64,000 bases of DNA from Candidatus Anammoximicrobium sp. (GTDB lineage Bacteria; Planctomycetota; Planctomycetia; Pirellulales; Pirellulaceae): contig JAAYYU010000099.1 of NCBI GenBank assembly GCA_012515235.1, positions 18,820 to 82,819 of the forward strand. Reading direction: 5' to 3'. The notes beneath the pieces were generated by a model. It did not search any database. It saw only the letters and a program-made list of their open reading frames with translations, and was not told the origin of the DNA. Position numbers and translations under genes: made by a program. Of this stretch, positions 46,393-55,136 are shown one piece after another; the first letter of the stretch is position 1, and every line of letters starts with the position of its first letter.

Positions 46393-47730
46393 TCAATGAT
46401 GATGGATCGATGCACCGATGAACAAAGCTGACAAGAACGTGAAAATGTAAGCCTGCAGAAACGCGACGAACAACTCCAAACAGCTGAACAGCGCCGAGGC
46501 CACGATCGAAATCACTGCGGTCAAACCCCACTGCCACGCGGGCGCGCCGTAGAACTGCGCCGCAGCCGTCGCCCCAAACGCCAAGCCCATGACGCCCAAC
46601 AGCACCAAGTGCCCGGCAACCATGTTGGCCAAGAGACGAATGCCCAAAACCAGGTGCTTGATGCACAGCCCCACCAGCTCGATGATCAGCAACATGGGCT
46701 TGATCACAATGGCCAACGGCCAGGCGAGACTCATCGACGGAATCTGGTTCGCGAAAAACCCCAGCGGCCCGAACTTCCTGACGCCGCCCAGGATGCCCGT
46801 CGCGAACGTGACGAACGCCAGGGCCGTGGTCACGCTGAACGAGGCTGTCGGCGAGCCCACCCAAGGCACCAGGCCGCAGAGATTGCAGACCAGGATGAAC
46901 ATGAACATGGTCCACAACAGGGGCACATACTTGTCGCCGTCGTGGGCCCCGATGGCCGGGCGAGCTACACTGTCCCGGATGTAAACGAGGAAGATCTCCA
47001 ACAAATTGACCAACGGCCCCCGCGGCGGCTCCCCGCCCGCGATTCGCTTCGCCAGACGAGCAAACACCACCAGCAACACCAACGCGATGGCCAACTCGAT
47101 GACCAGAAACTTTGAGATGCAGAAGCCGGACTCGGGTTCGTACAGATTGCGCAACTGGCCGAACGGCTGAGGAATCAAGACTTTGCCGCTCAGGTGCCGA
47201 TTGTAGCCGTCGATCTTCTCCCGCGACCAATCCGGGGACAATTGCCGGTACGCCGCGAGGTCGCCTGCCTGCTGTTTCATGACGGCCCACTGGGCCTGAA
47301 ACTCAGGCTCCGCCAGCGTGCGGACGAACCATGCGGAAGGCGTCTGATTGGCTTGCACAAAGTCTGCGAACGTCGCGGCCGGCGCCGCCTCGCCCGCCGC
47401 ACCGGCGCGAGCGGCCGCCTGCTGTGCCTGGTACGCGTCCCAGGCTTCCTGGTACCGCATTTCCAGCATCACATCCAGCGGCTTGCCGGCATTCGCGTGG
47501 TCCTGCTTCCACTCGAGATACTCCGCCCGCAAAATGTTCCAGTCGGGAACGCCGGGGATGGCTTTCACCATCGCCGCGTGCAATCGTTCGGCTTCCCAAA
47601 GCTGAAAATCGGGATCCAAACTGACCCACACGCCGGGAAAATCCACCTTGCTCTGGCGGTTCGAGGGCCAGAAGATCTTCGGCACTTCGAAGTAGTAAGC
47701 GTCTTTGATGTGCAGAACAGTCGAGGCCAT
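46393..47730 (-). CDS. atpB: Fo ATP synthase a subunit with about 200-residue N-terminal extension
   Basis: A 445-residue a subunit, far longer than the usual 250-280. Residues 1-205 are soluble: MASTVLHIKDAYYFEVPKIF, then a charged helical stretch rich in Ala, Gln and Glu. The membrane part starts at about 207 and has the expected helices, with the essential Arg in LGIRLLANMVAGH (about 365). The start at 47730 is five bases after the AtpI-like stop. The extension sits before the first membrane helix and would be periplasmic in the usual topology. Confidence 0.93.
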   Translation of the reverse strand: MASTVLHIKDAYYFEVPKIFWPSNRQSKVDFPGVWVSLDPDFQLWEAERLHAAMVKAIPGVPDWNILRAEYLEWKQDHANAGKPLDVMLEMRYQEAWDAYQAQQAAARAGAAGEAAPAATFADFVQANQTPSAWFVRTLAEPEFQAQWAVMKQQAGDLAAYRQLSPDWSREKIDGYNRHLSGKVLIPQPFGQLRNLYEPESGFCISKFLVIELAIALVLLVVFARLAKRIAGGEPPRGPLVNLLEIFLVYIRDSVARPAIGAHDGDKYVPLLWTMFMFILVCNLCGLVPWVGSPTASFSVTTALAFVTFATGILGGVRKFGPLGFFANQIPSMSLAWPLAIVIKPMLLIIELVGLCIKHLVLGIRLLANMVAGHLVLLGVMGLAFGATAAAQFYGAPAWQWGLTAVISIVASALFSCLELFVAFLQAYIFTFLSALFIGASIHHH

Positions 47731-47735
47731 AGTTC

Positions 47736-48161
47736 TTACGAGGTTCTCGTTCCCTCGCTGTGCTGTCGCGACCCGCCCATGACGCGGATCGCTAACAGCG
47801 TTTCCGCGACCAGGGCAACCAAATAATATCCGAGAATCATAGCAAAAACGCCGGCCGCAGCTAGGGACCCACCGCTGCGGTGCAGCACCAGGCCAACCAC
47901 GATCGGCAGCCCGGTCCGGAACGCCGTCCCCAGCAGAACTCCGCTCGCCGAGTTCCCTCGAAAACGAAACAGCCCGGTGGCGAGCAACGCCAGGATGCCA
48001 CCCGCCCAGCAGACCGCCGCAGCGACCGCTGCCGCGGTGACTCCCGTTCCGGCCGATCTCCCGTAGCCAATCCACGCGAACACCGGAAAGACCGCGACGA
48101 TGACAATCGTCAACACCACGGCTGCGGTCCAGAGACTTGTAGGACGTCTAGGCGAGAACAC
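47736..48161 (-). CDS. AtpI-like small membrane protein of the ATP synthase operon
   Basis: A 141-residue protein with four hydrophobic segments (AAVVLTIVIVAVFPVFAWI, VAAAVCWAGGILALLATGLF, TGLPIVVGLVLH, GVFAMILGYYLVALVAETLL). Size, membrane pattern and position between atpZ and atpB fit AtpI-type assembly factors, which help build the c ring, but sequence similarity is weak. GTG start at 48161 with GGAAGG four bases upstream. Confidence 0.7.
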   Translation of the reverse strand: MFSPRRPTSLWTAAVVLTIVIVAVFPVFAWIGYGRSAGTGVTAAAVAAAVCWAGGILALLATGLFRFRGNSASGVLLGTAFRTGLPIVVGLVLHRSGGSLAAAGVFAMILGYYLVALVAETLLAIRVMGGSRQHSEGTRTS

Positions 48162-48179
48162 GTTGCCTTCCGGGGTCAG

Positions 48180-48452
48180 TCACTCTGACTTGCGCTCGTC
48201 TGGATCCCCGCCCCGGCCCTTGCCCCCGATCACGCCCGTGACCGCCAACAGATGGTAAAACCCCACCACAGGACCGACAATCAGCCCCACCGTGGTCCAA
48301 AAGCTGGTTCCCATCCGCTCATCGAGCCATCGTCCCAGCCAGATACAGCCGACCATGCACACGCCGACTGCGGTAATCTGCGAGACCCATTCCAAAGCGG
48401 CTGCCGCCGGAGGACGATGATCGCTGGAGGGCTTCACGCCAAGAGGCACCAA
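48180..48452 (-). CDS. atpZ: AtpZ family protein, first gene of the ATP synthase operon
   Basis: A 90-residue protein with two membrane helices and a charged turn (VCMVGCIWLGRWLDERMGTS, WTTVGLIVGPVVGFYHLLAV), the AtpZ pattern. AtpZ with AtpI has been linked to cation uptake and c-ring assembly. The start is unclear: TTG at 48452, with GTGs next to it and 15 bases downstream. The 18-base gap to the next gene supports one transcript. Confidence 0.75.
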   Translation of the reverse strand: MVPLGVKPSSDHRPPAAAALEWVSQITAVGVCMVGCIWLGRWLDERMGTSFWTTVGLIVGPVVGFYHLLAVTGVIGGKGRGGDPDERKSE

Positions 48453-48616
48453 TCCGAGAACGGGTGGCCAACACGGCCTTCAGGAACCGTACCTTCCGCG
48501 CCTTGCTCCATCCCGTCTTCACAGGTCAATCCAGCCTCGCTGGATTCGCCCACTTTATCCAACGCCAGCAATGCGGTCAACCGACCGGTTCGGGAAAAGA
48601 ACGCCTTTTTCAAAGG

Positions 48617-48964
48617 CTAGTCGTCGTCAAATTGATAACTGGCGTAGCGCCGGCGCCGCCGTGGGTGTGGCCGAAGACGAACGCGAGGGTGATCCCCCTC
48701 GACAAACCAGAAACCGGCCAATAAGCGGTAAAAAGCCAGAATGATGAACGCCCCGGCCGTCGCCACGGCAAACCCCATGGGGCTAATGGGCGTGACGCGC
48801 TGGCCTTCGTAAAAGAAAGACAGGATGCCGCAGCCGACGACGGTCCCGCCGACGCCCATCGCCAGCGTCGCAATGGCGCCGCCCGGATCCCGGCCCGGCA
48901 TGATGGCCTTGGCCAACAAGCCGACGACGGTCCCAAATCCGATCCAGACCAGCACGTCATTCAT
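48617..48964 (-). CDS. GlsB/YeaQ/YmgE family membrane protein
   Basis: A 115-residue protein with three membrane helices and the family pattern (WIGFGTVVGLLAKAIMPGRD, MGVGGTVVGCGILSFFY, AGAFIILAFYRLL). A basic Arg/His-rich tail (about 85-115) follows, which common members lack. The family is induced by stress in enterobacteria, with no clear molecular role. The ATG at 48964 gives the family start; GTGs at 48988 and 49060 are open. It ends upstream of the ATP synthase operon, with 164 bases between. Confidence 0.72.
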   Translation of the reverse strand: MNDVLVWIGFGTVVGLLAKAIMPGRDPGGAIATLAMGVGGTVVGCGILSFFYEGQRVTPISPMGFAVATAGAFIILAFYRLLAGFWFVEGDHPRVRLRPHPRRRRRYASYQFDDD

Positions 48965-49541
48965 CAGCTGCTGGATCGTCTGCAGCACATCCACATTCGC
49001 GTCCAAGTCAAGACTCCCACACGTGGCCGCAACGGGACGGACGGAGACCCGACTGGCCACTATAATCGTTATCGGCGTTCAATTCGGATGACTTGACCGC
49101 GGTTGGCCGGCCTCAAGAAAAGAAAAAGCTCCCGGCAGCCACGGTATCCCAGGGGGGCAAAGGATTCCGAACCTGCTCCGGGAGCGATTGGACGATTGAC
49201 CACCGCGACTTCCTGTGGGTGGCAGCCGATCCGCAGATTCTCCGCCGCCGTGCTTCCCGAGGAACATCCGCCGGCCTCCATGCCAGCTTCCGCCCTCGCG
49301 TTCCGCAGAGACGCGGTTCGCCGCGCTCCAAATGCAGAACCATCGCACTCAGCAACCGAGCATCACCTTGGCTTCACATGCTGACGCTGCCGATCGCCAG
49401 GACCCTGCCAAGCTTTCGTCGTTGCGTTTGTCATTGCGTCGTCAACGTGATGGGACGAAAGATAGGAGATACGCCGCAGCGGGTCAAGAGCGTTTTTCTG
49501 TATTTCGCACAATGCAGTTTTCGCCGCCTCCGTCCGCCGTT
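48965..49541. other. 577-base gap holding a terminator-like hairpin
   Basis: No convincing protein gene is seen on either strand. The left 150 bases hold the hairpin listed separately (49128-49185) and should contain the promoter of the GlsB-like gene; a TATAAT-like TATAGT is read on the minus strand near 49063. The rest (49186-49541) has no recognisable feature; a small RNA ending at the hairpin is possible but unsupported by any known family. Confidence 0.4.
49128..49185 (-). terminator. Rho-independent-type hairpin followed by a T-run
   Basis: On the minus strand GCTCCCGG ... CCGGGAGC form an 8-base stem around 42 bases, followed at once by TTTTTCTTTTCTT. A T-run on this strand means termination of minus-strand transcripts. 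The only minus-strand gene upstream is the MscS gene, ending 357 bases away, so it is either its distant terminator or the end of an undetected small RNA. Confidence 0.55.
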
Positions 49542-51884
49542 TCAAGCCGCGCGAGAGACCCGCGACGACGGACCGGCGAGTGTCTGATCCGCACCAAACA
49601 CGCGGATGTCCAGCGGCCGAGTCGTGTCCAAGTGAATGTCCCGCTGCGGAAACGCAATCGAGATCTGGGCCGCCCGCAACAAATCGTCAATCGCAAAACG
49701 GATGTCGCTTTCGACGTCCCGCCGAATCGACCTCCGCACACAGATCCAGAAGAAGACTTCGAAATTCAAGGTGTTGTCGCCGAAACTCTGGAACAGCACC
49801 GCCGGTTCCGGCTGCCGCAGAATTTGGGGATGAGCGTCCACGGCCTGCCGCAGCAACCTGGCGACCTCGCGCGTCGGCGAGCCGTAGGCCACCCCGACGC
49901 AGACGCTGGTCCGCACTCGCGTGTCGGACAGCGTCCAGTTGGTGACGTTGTTCTCCAGGAACTTGCTGTTGGGAACGATGATCTCGACGTTCGCTCCGGT
50001 CTTCACTCGCGTGCTTCGCGCCCCGATCTGCTCGATGGTTCCCTGCAGCCCGTCAATCTCCGCCAGGTCGCCCACGCGGATCGGACGTTCCGCCAGCAGG
50101 ATCAGCCCGCTGATGAAATTGTTCAGCACGTTCTGGCTGCCAAACCCCACGCCGATCGCGATGGCACCACCCAGAAAAGCGAACACGGTCACCGGGATGT
50201 GAAGCAACTCGAGCGTAAAGAACCCGAAGGTCGCCAGCAGCAGATAAAACGCAATGGTCTGCAGCGCCGAGGCGACGCCCTCGTTCATGCCGAACCGCGG
50301 CAGGATCCGGGTGCCCAACAGACGACTGACTCGCCGCGAAAGGAAGTAACCGGCCAGGAGCAGGAGAATGCCGACCACGACCTTGCCGACCGTGATCGGC
50401 TGGTCGTCGATCGCAGTCAGCTCGTACTGCCAGCACTTTTTTAACGGCTGCCAGGTGCTGGCGAGCCAGTCCTTGCCGGAGTGGGGAGCCAGCTGTTCGT
50501 CCAGTTCGGCCAGCGTTTTCTTCAGCAGCCGCTGGATGGCGTCAATCCGTGTCACCTGCTCGCCCAGCACCTGGTTCAGCCGCTGGGTGTCCTGGACCTG
50601 ACGTTCCAACCAGGGGGCTGTCGCCGCCGCCGCCTCACGCGCCCGCCGTAACCGCTTTTCCTGAGCGGCCAGATCCAGGCGGGCTTCCTCCAGACGCAGG
50701 TGAAGCGAGGACCGGCTGGAATCGAACCGCTCGATGCTCTCCTGAAAGTGCTGCCGCCAATTCGGCAAGTCTTCCTGGGGCGCGGTCCGAGTGACGATCC
50801 GATAGCGGTCCCTCCAAACGCTTTCCACCAAGACGCCGTCCTGCAGGCGTTCGTTCAACAGCGAGAGTTCTTGCGTGTACACGTCCTGGGCGAGTTGCCA
50901 GGCGGCGAGTTGTTCCTGCAGGACTTGGCGATCGCCTGCCCTGCGGTCGAGTTGCTGTTTCGCCTCCCACCATCGTTGTTCCGCCTGCTGGACGTTGGTT
51001 TGCGCCCGGTCCAGATCCTGCTTGATTTCCCCCTCTTGCCGCTTCAGTTCCGCCAGGCAGGCGGTCAGATCTTCGGCGGAAAACCGGACCTGCTTGCCGA
51101 CCGCGGCGACTTTTGCGTTTAGGGAGGCGACGCGGAGGTCGTTGGTCGCCAGCGTTTTCTTCTTGTTTTCAATTTCGGCGGTCTTCAGCCGCTGGACTTC
51201 CTCAATCACTTGGCTGTACAACTCGGCCGCTTCCAGTCGCGCCTTCAACGCTTCGGCCAGCGGGCTGGTCTGGGCCGCTTCGTAAGCCTCCCTGGCGGCG
51301 CGGCGTTGCCGTTCCGCTTCCTCGTGGGTTCGCCGCACGGAATCGAGGAACCGCTTGGCCGTATCCAACTCCGCCTGGGCACCGTTCCGCCGCGCGTGCT
51401 CGCGGGCTAACTCCTCATGCAGGCTGTCCAGCAGCAGAAAGGAATAAGGCGGCTTCTCCGTCGGCCCCGCGGACCGCAACATCTGCAGTTCGTCATGCTG
51501 GCGAGCCCGCTTTGCCTCCAGTTCCTTGGCGGATTCCGCGGCCACCTGCTGCTGGGCGTACACCAGTTCCAGGTACTTCAGCAATTCCAGCTGAGTCGTC
51601 AGCCCCTGGGGCGGCGTCACGGACGGCTGGCGAGCGGCCAATTCGGCCAGCACCTGCTGCAGCCGCTGCCGGCGCTCGGCTGCCACCTTGCGTTTCGCCG
51701 CCCAGTCCGTCGCCGGTGCTTCGCCGGCGACCGGCGAGGCCGCCCCGGCCGCGTTGTCCGAACCGGGCGACTGCGCCAGTACCGGCAACGCTGTCGCGAA
51801 CAGCAGACACGGCACCGCTATCATCGTCAGAACCGCAGACCGGAACAGGACGCCGCCAGCGCGTGAGGCAAAACGAATCGTCAT
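49542..51884 (-). CDS. Large MscS-family mechanosensitive channel with coiled-coil domain
   Basis: A 780-residue protein. The ATG at 51884 starts a signal peptide ending near LPVLAQ. Residues about 50-450 are a long periplasmic helical, Gln/Glu/Arg-rich coiled coil. Membrane helices lie at about 490-600, and the MscS pore and beta-domain follows (GGAIAIGVGFGSQNVLNNFI, ERPIRVGDLAEIDGLQGTIE, IIVPNSKFLENNVTNWTLSD). The layout resembles MscK/YbdG-like large channels with an extended N-terminal domain. Likely inner-membrane safety valve for osmotic downshock. The gene is not in an obvious operon. Confidence 0.88.
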   Translation of the reverse strand: MTIRFASRAGGVLFRSAVLTMIAVPCLLFATALPVLAQSPGSDNAAGAASPVAGEAPATDWAAKRKVAAERRQRLQQVLAELAARQPSVTPPQGLTTQLELLKYLELVYAQQQVAAESAKELEAKRARQHDELQMLRSAGPTEKPPYSFLLLDSLHEELAREHARRNGAQAELDTAKRFLDSVRRTHEEAERQRRAAREAYEAAQTSPLAEALKARLEAAELYSQVIEEVQRLKTAEIENKKKTLATNDLRVASLNAKVAAVGKQVRFSAEDLTACLAELKRQEGEIKQDLDRAQTNVQQAEQRWWEAKQQLDRRAGDRQVLQEQLAAWQLAQDVYTQELSLLNERLQDGVLVESVWRDRYRIVTRTAPQEDLPNWRQHFQESIERFDSSRSSLHLRLEEARLDLAAQEKRLRRAREAAAATAPWLERQVQDTQRLNQVLGEQVTRIDAIQRLLKKTLAELDEQLAPHSGKDWLASTWQPLKKCWQYELTAIDDQPITVGKVVVGILLLLAGYFLSRRVSRLLGTRILPRFGMNEGVASALQTIAFYLLLATFGFFTLELLHIPVTVFAFLGGAIAIGVGFGSQNVLNNFISGLILLAERPIRVGDLAEIDGLQGTIEQIGARSTRVKTGANVEIIVPNSKFLENNVTNWTLSDTRVRTSVCVGVAYGSPTREVARLLRQAVDAHPQILRQPEPAVLFQSFGDNTLNFEVFFWICVRRSIRRDVESDIRFAIDDLLRAAQISIAFPQRDIHLDTTRPLDIRVFGADQTLAGPSSRVSRAA

Positions 51885-52098
51885 AAAACCGGAGACCTTT
51901 CCGCGGGACACCGAAGCGAGCCAAGCGGCAGGGAAAATAGCGACTTGCGGGTTTCGTGACAAGTCGGAGACGTTGCGCGAACTTGGCCACTTGGGCCGGG
52001 CTCTAGTTCCCGCCCACTGCCTTTTGGTAGGCTGTTGCCTTCCAGCGACGAACACCGCATCCGGTGCGGCACAAGATCCCGTCCGTGGAAGGAAGCAC

Positions 52099-52983
52099 AT
52101 GCCTGAGTTGCCCGAAGTCGAAACCATGCGGCGCGGAATTCTGGGCGTCGTCGGCGGCCGAGTGACCGGAGCCCAGGCCGTGACGTGCGGCCTGAAGCCG
52201 ATTCGCATCAGCCCTCGGCCCGTCACGCTTTGCCGCCGGGTCGTCGGGCGCCGCATCGTGGCCGTCGAACGGCTCGGCAAACGAGTCCTGATCCGGCTGG
52301 ACTGCGATGCGGTGCTGGTCTTCGAACCGCGAATGACGGGCCTGGTCTTGCTGGCCGACCCGCCCGACGCAGAACACCTGCGGTTTCGCCTGCAGCTGGC
52401 CGGCGTCGCGCCTCGGCAAGTCCTGTTCTGGGATCGCCGCGGACTCGGCTCCGTGCGTCTGCTGTCACCCCGGCAACTGCAAACGGAACTCGGACCGAAC
52501 AAGCTGGGGCCGGATGCGCTGGAGATCACCGCCGACGACCTGCGGGGCCGATTGCGGACCAGTCGCCGGGCCGTCAAAGTCGCGTTGCTGGATCAGCGGG
52601 CCGTGGCGGGGATCGGCAACCTGTACGCCTCCGAGATGCTGCACATGGCCGGAATCCACCCGGCCAAGCGTTGCGATCGCTTGACTGGGTCCGAGTGGCA
52701 GCGGCTGCACGCCGCCCTGCGACACGTGCTGTCCGAAGCGATCCGCTACGAAGGTTCCACCCTGGCCGACGGCACCTATCGCAACGCACTTAATGCGCCG
52801 GGCAGCTATCAAAACCAGCACCGCGTCTACGACCGCGCCGCAGCGTCCTGCCCCACCTGCGGCGCGGGACCGATTCGACGCATGGTCCAAGCTCAACGAG
52901 CCACTTTCTTCTGCCCCGACTGCCAACGCCTGCGCGGCGGCAAGAACCGACGACGCAAAGCGGGTCCGCCGAGTCAGCCTTGA
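52099..52983 (+). CDS. mutM: Formamidopyrimidine-DNA glycosylase
   Basis: A 294-residue base-excision repair glycosylase/lyase. The N-terminal MPELPEVETMRRGI gives the catalytic Pro2 and Glu3 (after Met removal Pro1 and Glu2). A conserved Lys lies in GKRVLIRL, the H2TH motif in AVAGIGNLYASEMLHMAGI, and the C-terminal zinc finger is CPTC ... CPDC. The ATG at 52099 lies after GGAAG. The protein removes oxidised purines such as 8-oxoguanine. It diverges from the MscS gene. Confidence 0.95.
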   Translation: MPELPEVETMRRGILGVVGGRVTGAQAVTCGLKPIRISPRPVTLCRRVVGRRIVAVERLGKRVLIRLDCDAVLVFEPRMTGLVLLADPPDAEHLRFRLQLAGVAPRQVLFWDRRGLGSVRLLSPRQLQTELGPNKLGPDALEITADDLRGRLRTSRRAVKVALLDQRAVAGIGNLYASEMLHMAGIHPAKRCDRLTGSEWQRLHAALRHVLSEAIRYEGSTLADGTYRNALNAPGSYQNQHRVYDRAAASCPTCGAGPIRRMVQAQRATFFCPDCQRLRGGKNRRRKAGPPSQP

Positions 52984-53232
52984 TCTTTCAACAACAAGCC
53001 GGCGGCCGAATCCGCCTCCCCAACCACGCGGCCCAATCAAGCGTCGAAGTCCCTCCGATCCCGCTGCAACTGGTCGGCCCGCGACAGGCGGACTTGGCCC
53101 GCATCAGCGCCGAGCGTCAAGTCCGCCAAGAGAAAGACAAAAACGCCGTCTCGCCGAGAGAAAGCCTGACTGATCCGCAACGCAAGACGAGCGATAGCAC
53201 GTCGAGCGGTGGGCGCCAGCCGCATCGTCGTT

Positions 53233-54048
53233 TCACCGGATCGCCTCGACGACGCCTGAAAACACCCGCCGCTCTGACTCTCCGACCCTGACAACCAGGG
53301 CCCCGTCATCGCCGATGCCGGTGCAGACGCCCTCAATCCGGCCCCTCCCCGCGACAACCGTGACGGCCCGCCCGCTCAGCACGCACCACGGGCGACAGGC
53401 TTCGCTCAGCCGGACGCGGCCGGCCTGGAGGCTCGCGAACTGCTGCTCTGCCGCCCGCAGAACGCGGAGCAGAACGTCGGTCAACGCCCAGGGGCGGCCC
53501 GTCGCGTCGGCCAGCGAGGCGGCCCGTTGCCGCACGTCATCGGGCGCTTCGGCAAACGAGTTGTTGACGTTGATGCCGATGCCGATCACCAGCCGGTCCG
53601 GCGGCCGCGCCGGCGACTCGACCAGAATGCCGCAGAGCTTGCACCGGCCCAGCAGCACGTCGTTGGGCCATTTCAGGCCCACCGGTTGGCCCGGTGCCAA
53701 GGAGCCCAACGCTTCACAAACCGCCAGCGCCGTAACCACGGAGACTTGCGGCAGCGCGTGGATGTCCGGCAAGACGGCGGTGGAATCCAGCAGCAAGGAA
53801 AACGTGAGAGCCCCCGGCGCAGACCACCAGCGATTCGTCCCGCGCCCGCGTCCTTGCGTCTGCTGAGAGGCCAGCACCAAGAACGGCAGCCGATGCCCGC
53901 CCTCGTGGGCCAACTCCAACGCCCAGTCGTTGGTCGAAGGCACTTCCGGGCGATAAGCGATCTCCGCGGCAAACGTCTCCGCCTCCAGTCGCCCCAAGTC
54001 AAACCGTGCCGCGTCCGTCGGAGTTGTCGAACCTGTCGGACTCTTCAA
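53233..54048 (-). CDS. birA: Biotin-protein ligase (catalytic type, no HTH)
   Basis: A 271-residue biotin-[acetyl-CoA-carboxylase] ligase without the N-terminal DNA-binding domain. The ATP/biotin loop GRGRGTNRWW is at 66-75, Lys126 lies in GLKWPNDVLLG, and GILVES and IGIGINVNNS complete the site. The SH3-like C-terminal domain starts near 215. The start is a TTG at 54048 lying inside a purine-rich octamer repeat; the next upstream codons in frame run into a stop (TAA), so no earlier start exists. It lacks an ordinary ribosome site. Confidence 0.9.
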   Translation of the reverse strand: MKSPTGSTTPTDAARFDLGRLEAETFAAEIAYRPEVPSTNDWALELAHEGGHRLPFLVLASQQTQGRGRGTNRWWSAPGALTFSLLLDSTAVLPDIHALPQVSVVTALAVCEALGSLAPGQPVGLKWPNDVLLGRCKLCGILVESPARPPDRLVIGIGINVNNSFAEAPDDVRQRAASLADATGRPWALTDVLLRVLRAAEQQFASLQAGRVRLSEACRPWCVLSGRAVTVVAGRGRIEGVCTGIGDDGALVVRVGESERRVFSGVVEAIR

Positions 54049-54097
54049 CTTTTTTACTCTTTCACTTTTTCACTTTTCCACTCTTTCACTTTTCCAC
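54042..54097 (-). repeat. Seven tandem octamers across the birA start
   Basis: On the minus strand the array reads GTGGAAAA, GTGAAAGA, GTGGAAAA, GTGAAAAA, GTGAAAGA, GTAAAAAA, GTTGAAGA. The TTG start codon of birA lies in the last unit. The array fills the gap between the DUF4105 stop and birA. Copy-number change would alter spacing upstream of the start without changing the reading frame, so it could tune translation. Confidence 0.9.
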
Positions 54098-54104
54098 CTT
54101 CGCC

Positions 54105-54986
54105 CTACCGCTGCCGGATCCGCCGCGAGAAATCCGCGTCTTCCGCATAGCGCACCGCCACGCGGTCGATCTTGGCTTGCTTCTTGAGTTTCTCGAAGGG
54201 CAACTGGGTGTCAAGCAGGCCCAAGTCGTACGCCAACCGGTCGGCGTAGCCCGGCAGCAGGACGCCGATGTTCAACGGCACGCGCCCCGGATGGACGCGG
54301 TTGACGTGGGCGACGATGTTGGTGGTGCAGTTGTTGGACATGGCGTCGTAGAACTCGGGCTGCATCGCCAGTTTGTTGACGCGGGCCAGCACGTCCAACA
54401 GCAGTGCGCGGGCCAGTTCCGGCGTCGCCCGCGTGCGATACAGATACACGTCGTCCTTGCGGTGCTTGGCCCGCAAGACGATGACGTCGCGTTCGTCCGC
54501 CAGGACGTAGATCAACTCGTATTGCCGCAACGCTCCTTTTAACGGCGAATACGTTTCGCCTTGCTCGTAGCGCGCTTCGACAGAGACGGCCAGGAAGTCC
54601 TGGTCGCCGAAGCCAAAGCTGAGCATGGTGTGCGCCAGCGTGGGCGATTCCTGGAAAGGCACGGTGACAAAGTCCACGCTCTGCAACTGGCTCAGATCGA
54701 ACGAGCGGTCATAGTACCGCACGACGTAGTCGTCGGCGTTCAGGTATTGGCAGTTGCGGATATTCCGCACGGTCAGCACATGGCCCTGCAACTCGGCGGT
54801 CGGCAGCGCCGCTTGGGCCGGAATCCAAGCGCGGTAGTTCGACGGCGAAATGGCTTTCCTCAACTCCTCGCCCGACAGCACGTCCTTGATGTCGGCGGGC
54901 CGCTTGGACCGGCAAGCCGCCGTCATTGCTATCGCCGCCAGCAAGGCCAGCCCGGTCCAGTTGCGTAACTGTCTGCACCCGCGCAC
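54105..54986 (-). CDS. DUF4105-domain lipoprotein
   Basis: A 293-residue protein. The GTG at 54986 is chosen: GGAGGAG lies five bases upstream and the N-terminus is a lipoprotein signal (LALLAAIAMTAAC, lipobox Cys28). The DUF4105 core is seen in DFVTVPFQESPTLAHTMLSF, FLAVSVEARYEQGETYSPLK and MSNNCTTNIVAHVNRVHPG, the last with a conserved Cys/Asn region. Family function is unknown; a hydrolase-like role has been proposed from its Cys, Asn and His residues. It lies 56 bases before birA and is likely anchored in a membrane. Confidence 0.82.
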   Translation of the reverse strand: MRGCRQLRNWTGLALLAAIAMTAACRSKRPADIKDVLSGEELRKAISPSNYRAWIPAQAALPTAELQGHVLTVRNIRNCQYLNADDYVVRYYDRSFDLSQLQSVDFVTVPFQESPTLAHTMLSFGFGDQDFLAVSVEARYEQGETYSPLKGALRQYELIYVLADERDVIVLRAKHRKDDVYLYRTRATPELARALLLDVLARVNKLAMQPEFYDAMSNNCTTNIVAHVNRVHPGRVPLNIGVLLPGYADRLAYDLGLLDTQLPFEKLKKQAKIDRVAVRYAEDADFSRRIRQR

Positions 54987-55071
54987 GTCGCTCCTCCGCC
55001 GGAACGTTCCGGATTTCTCTCGCGGGAGTAAGTACCGATTGTGCGCCGGCTTGGCAAGAGAACTCAACGAA

Positions 55072-55105
55072 AGAAGCCCGGCTTTCCGGAAAAAGCCGGG
55101 CTTCT
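55072..55105 (-). terminator. Hairpin after the giant repeat gene
   Basis: AGAAGCCCGGCTTT (55072-55085), six-base loop, AAAGCCGGGCTTCT (55092-55105): a perfect 14-base stem. It lies about 30 bases after the stop of the giant gene and is followed on the minus strand by a short TTTCGTT run. Likely terminator, or bidirectional separator before the DUF4105 gene. Confidence 0.7.
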
Positions 55106-55136
55106 GAGTCATGCCGTGGTTGGCGAACCGTGTCGG

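Noticed and set aside
52980..53291. Possible 103-residue plus-strand gene starting TTG on the mutM stop
   Set aside because: Mixed third-position composition, no ribosome site or family, and it overlaps the 3' end of birA. Left out as unsupported.
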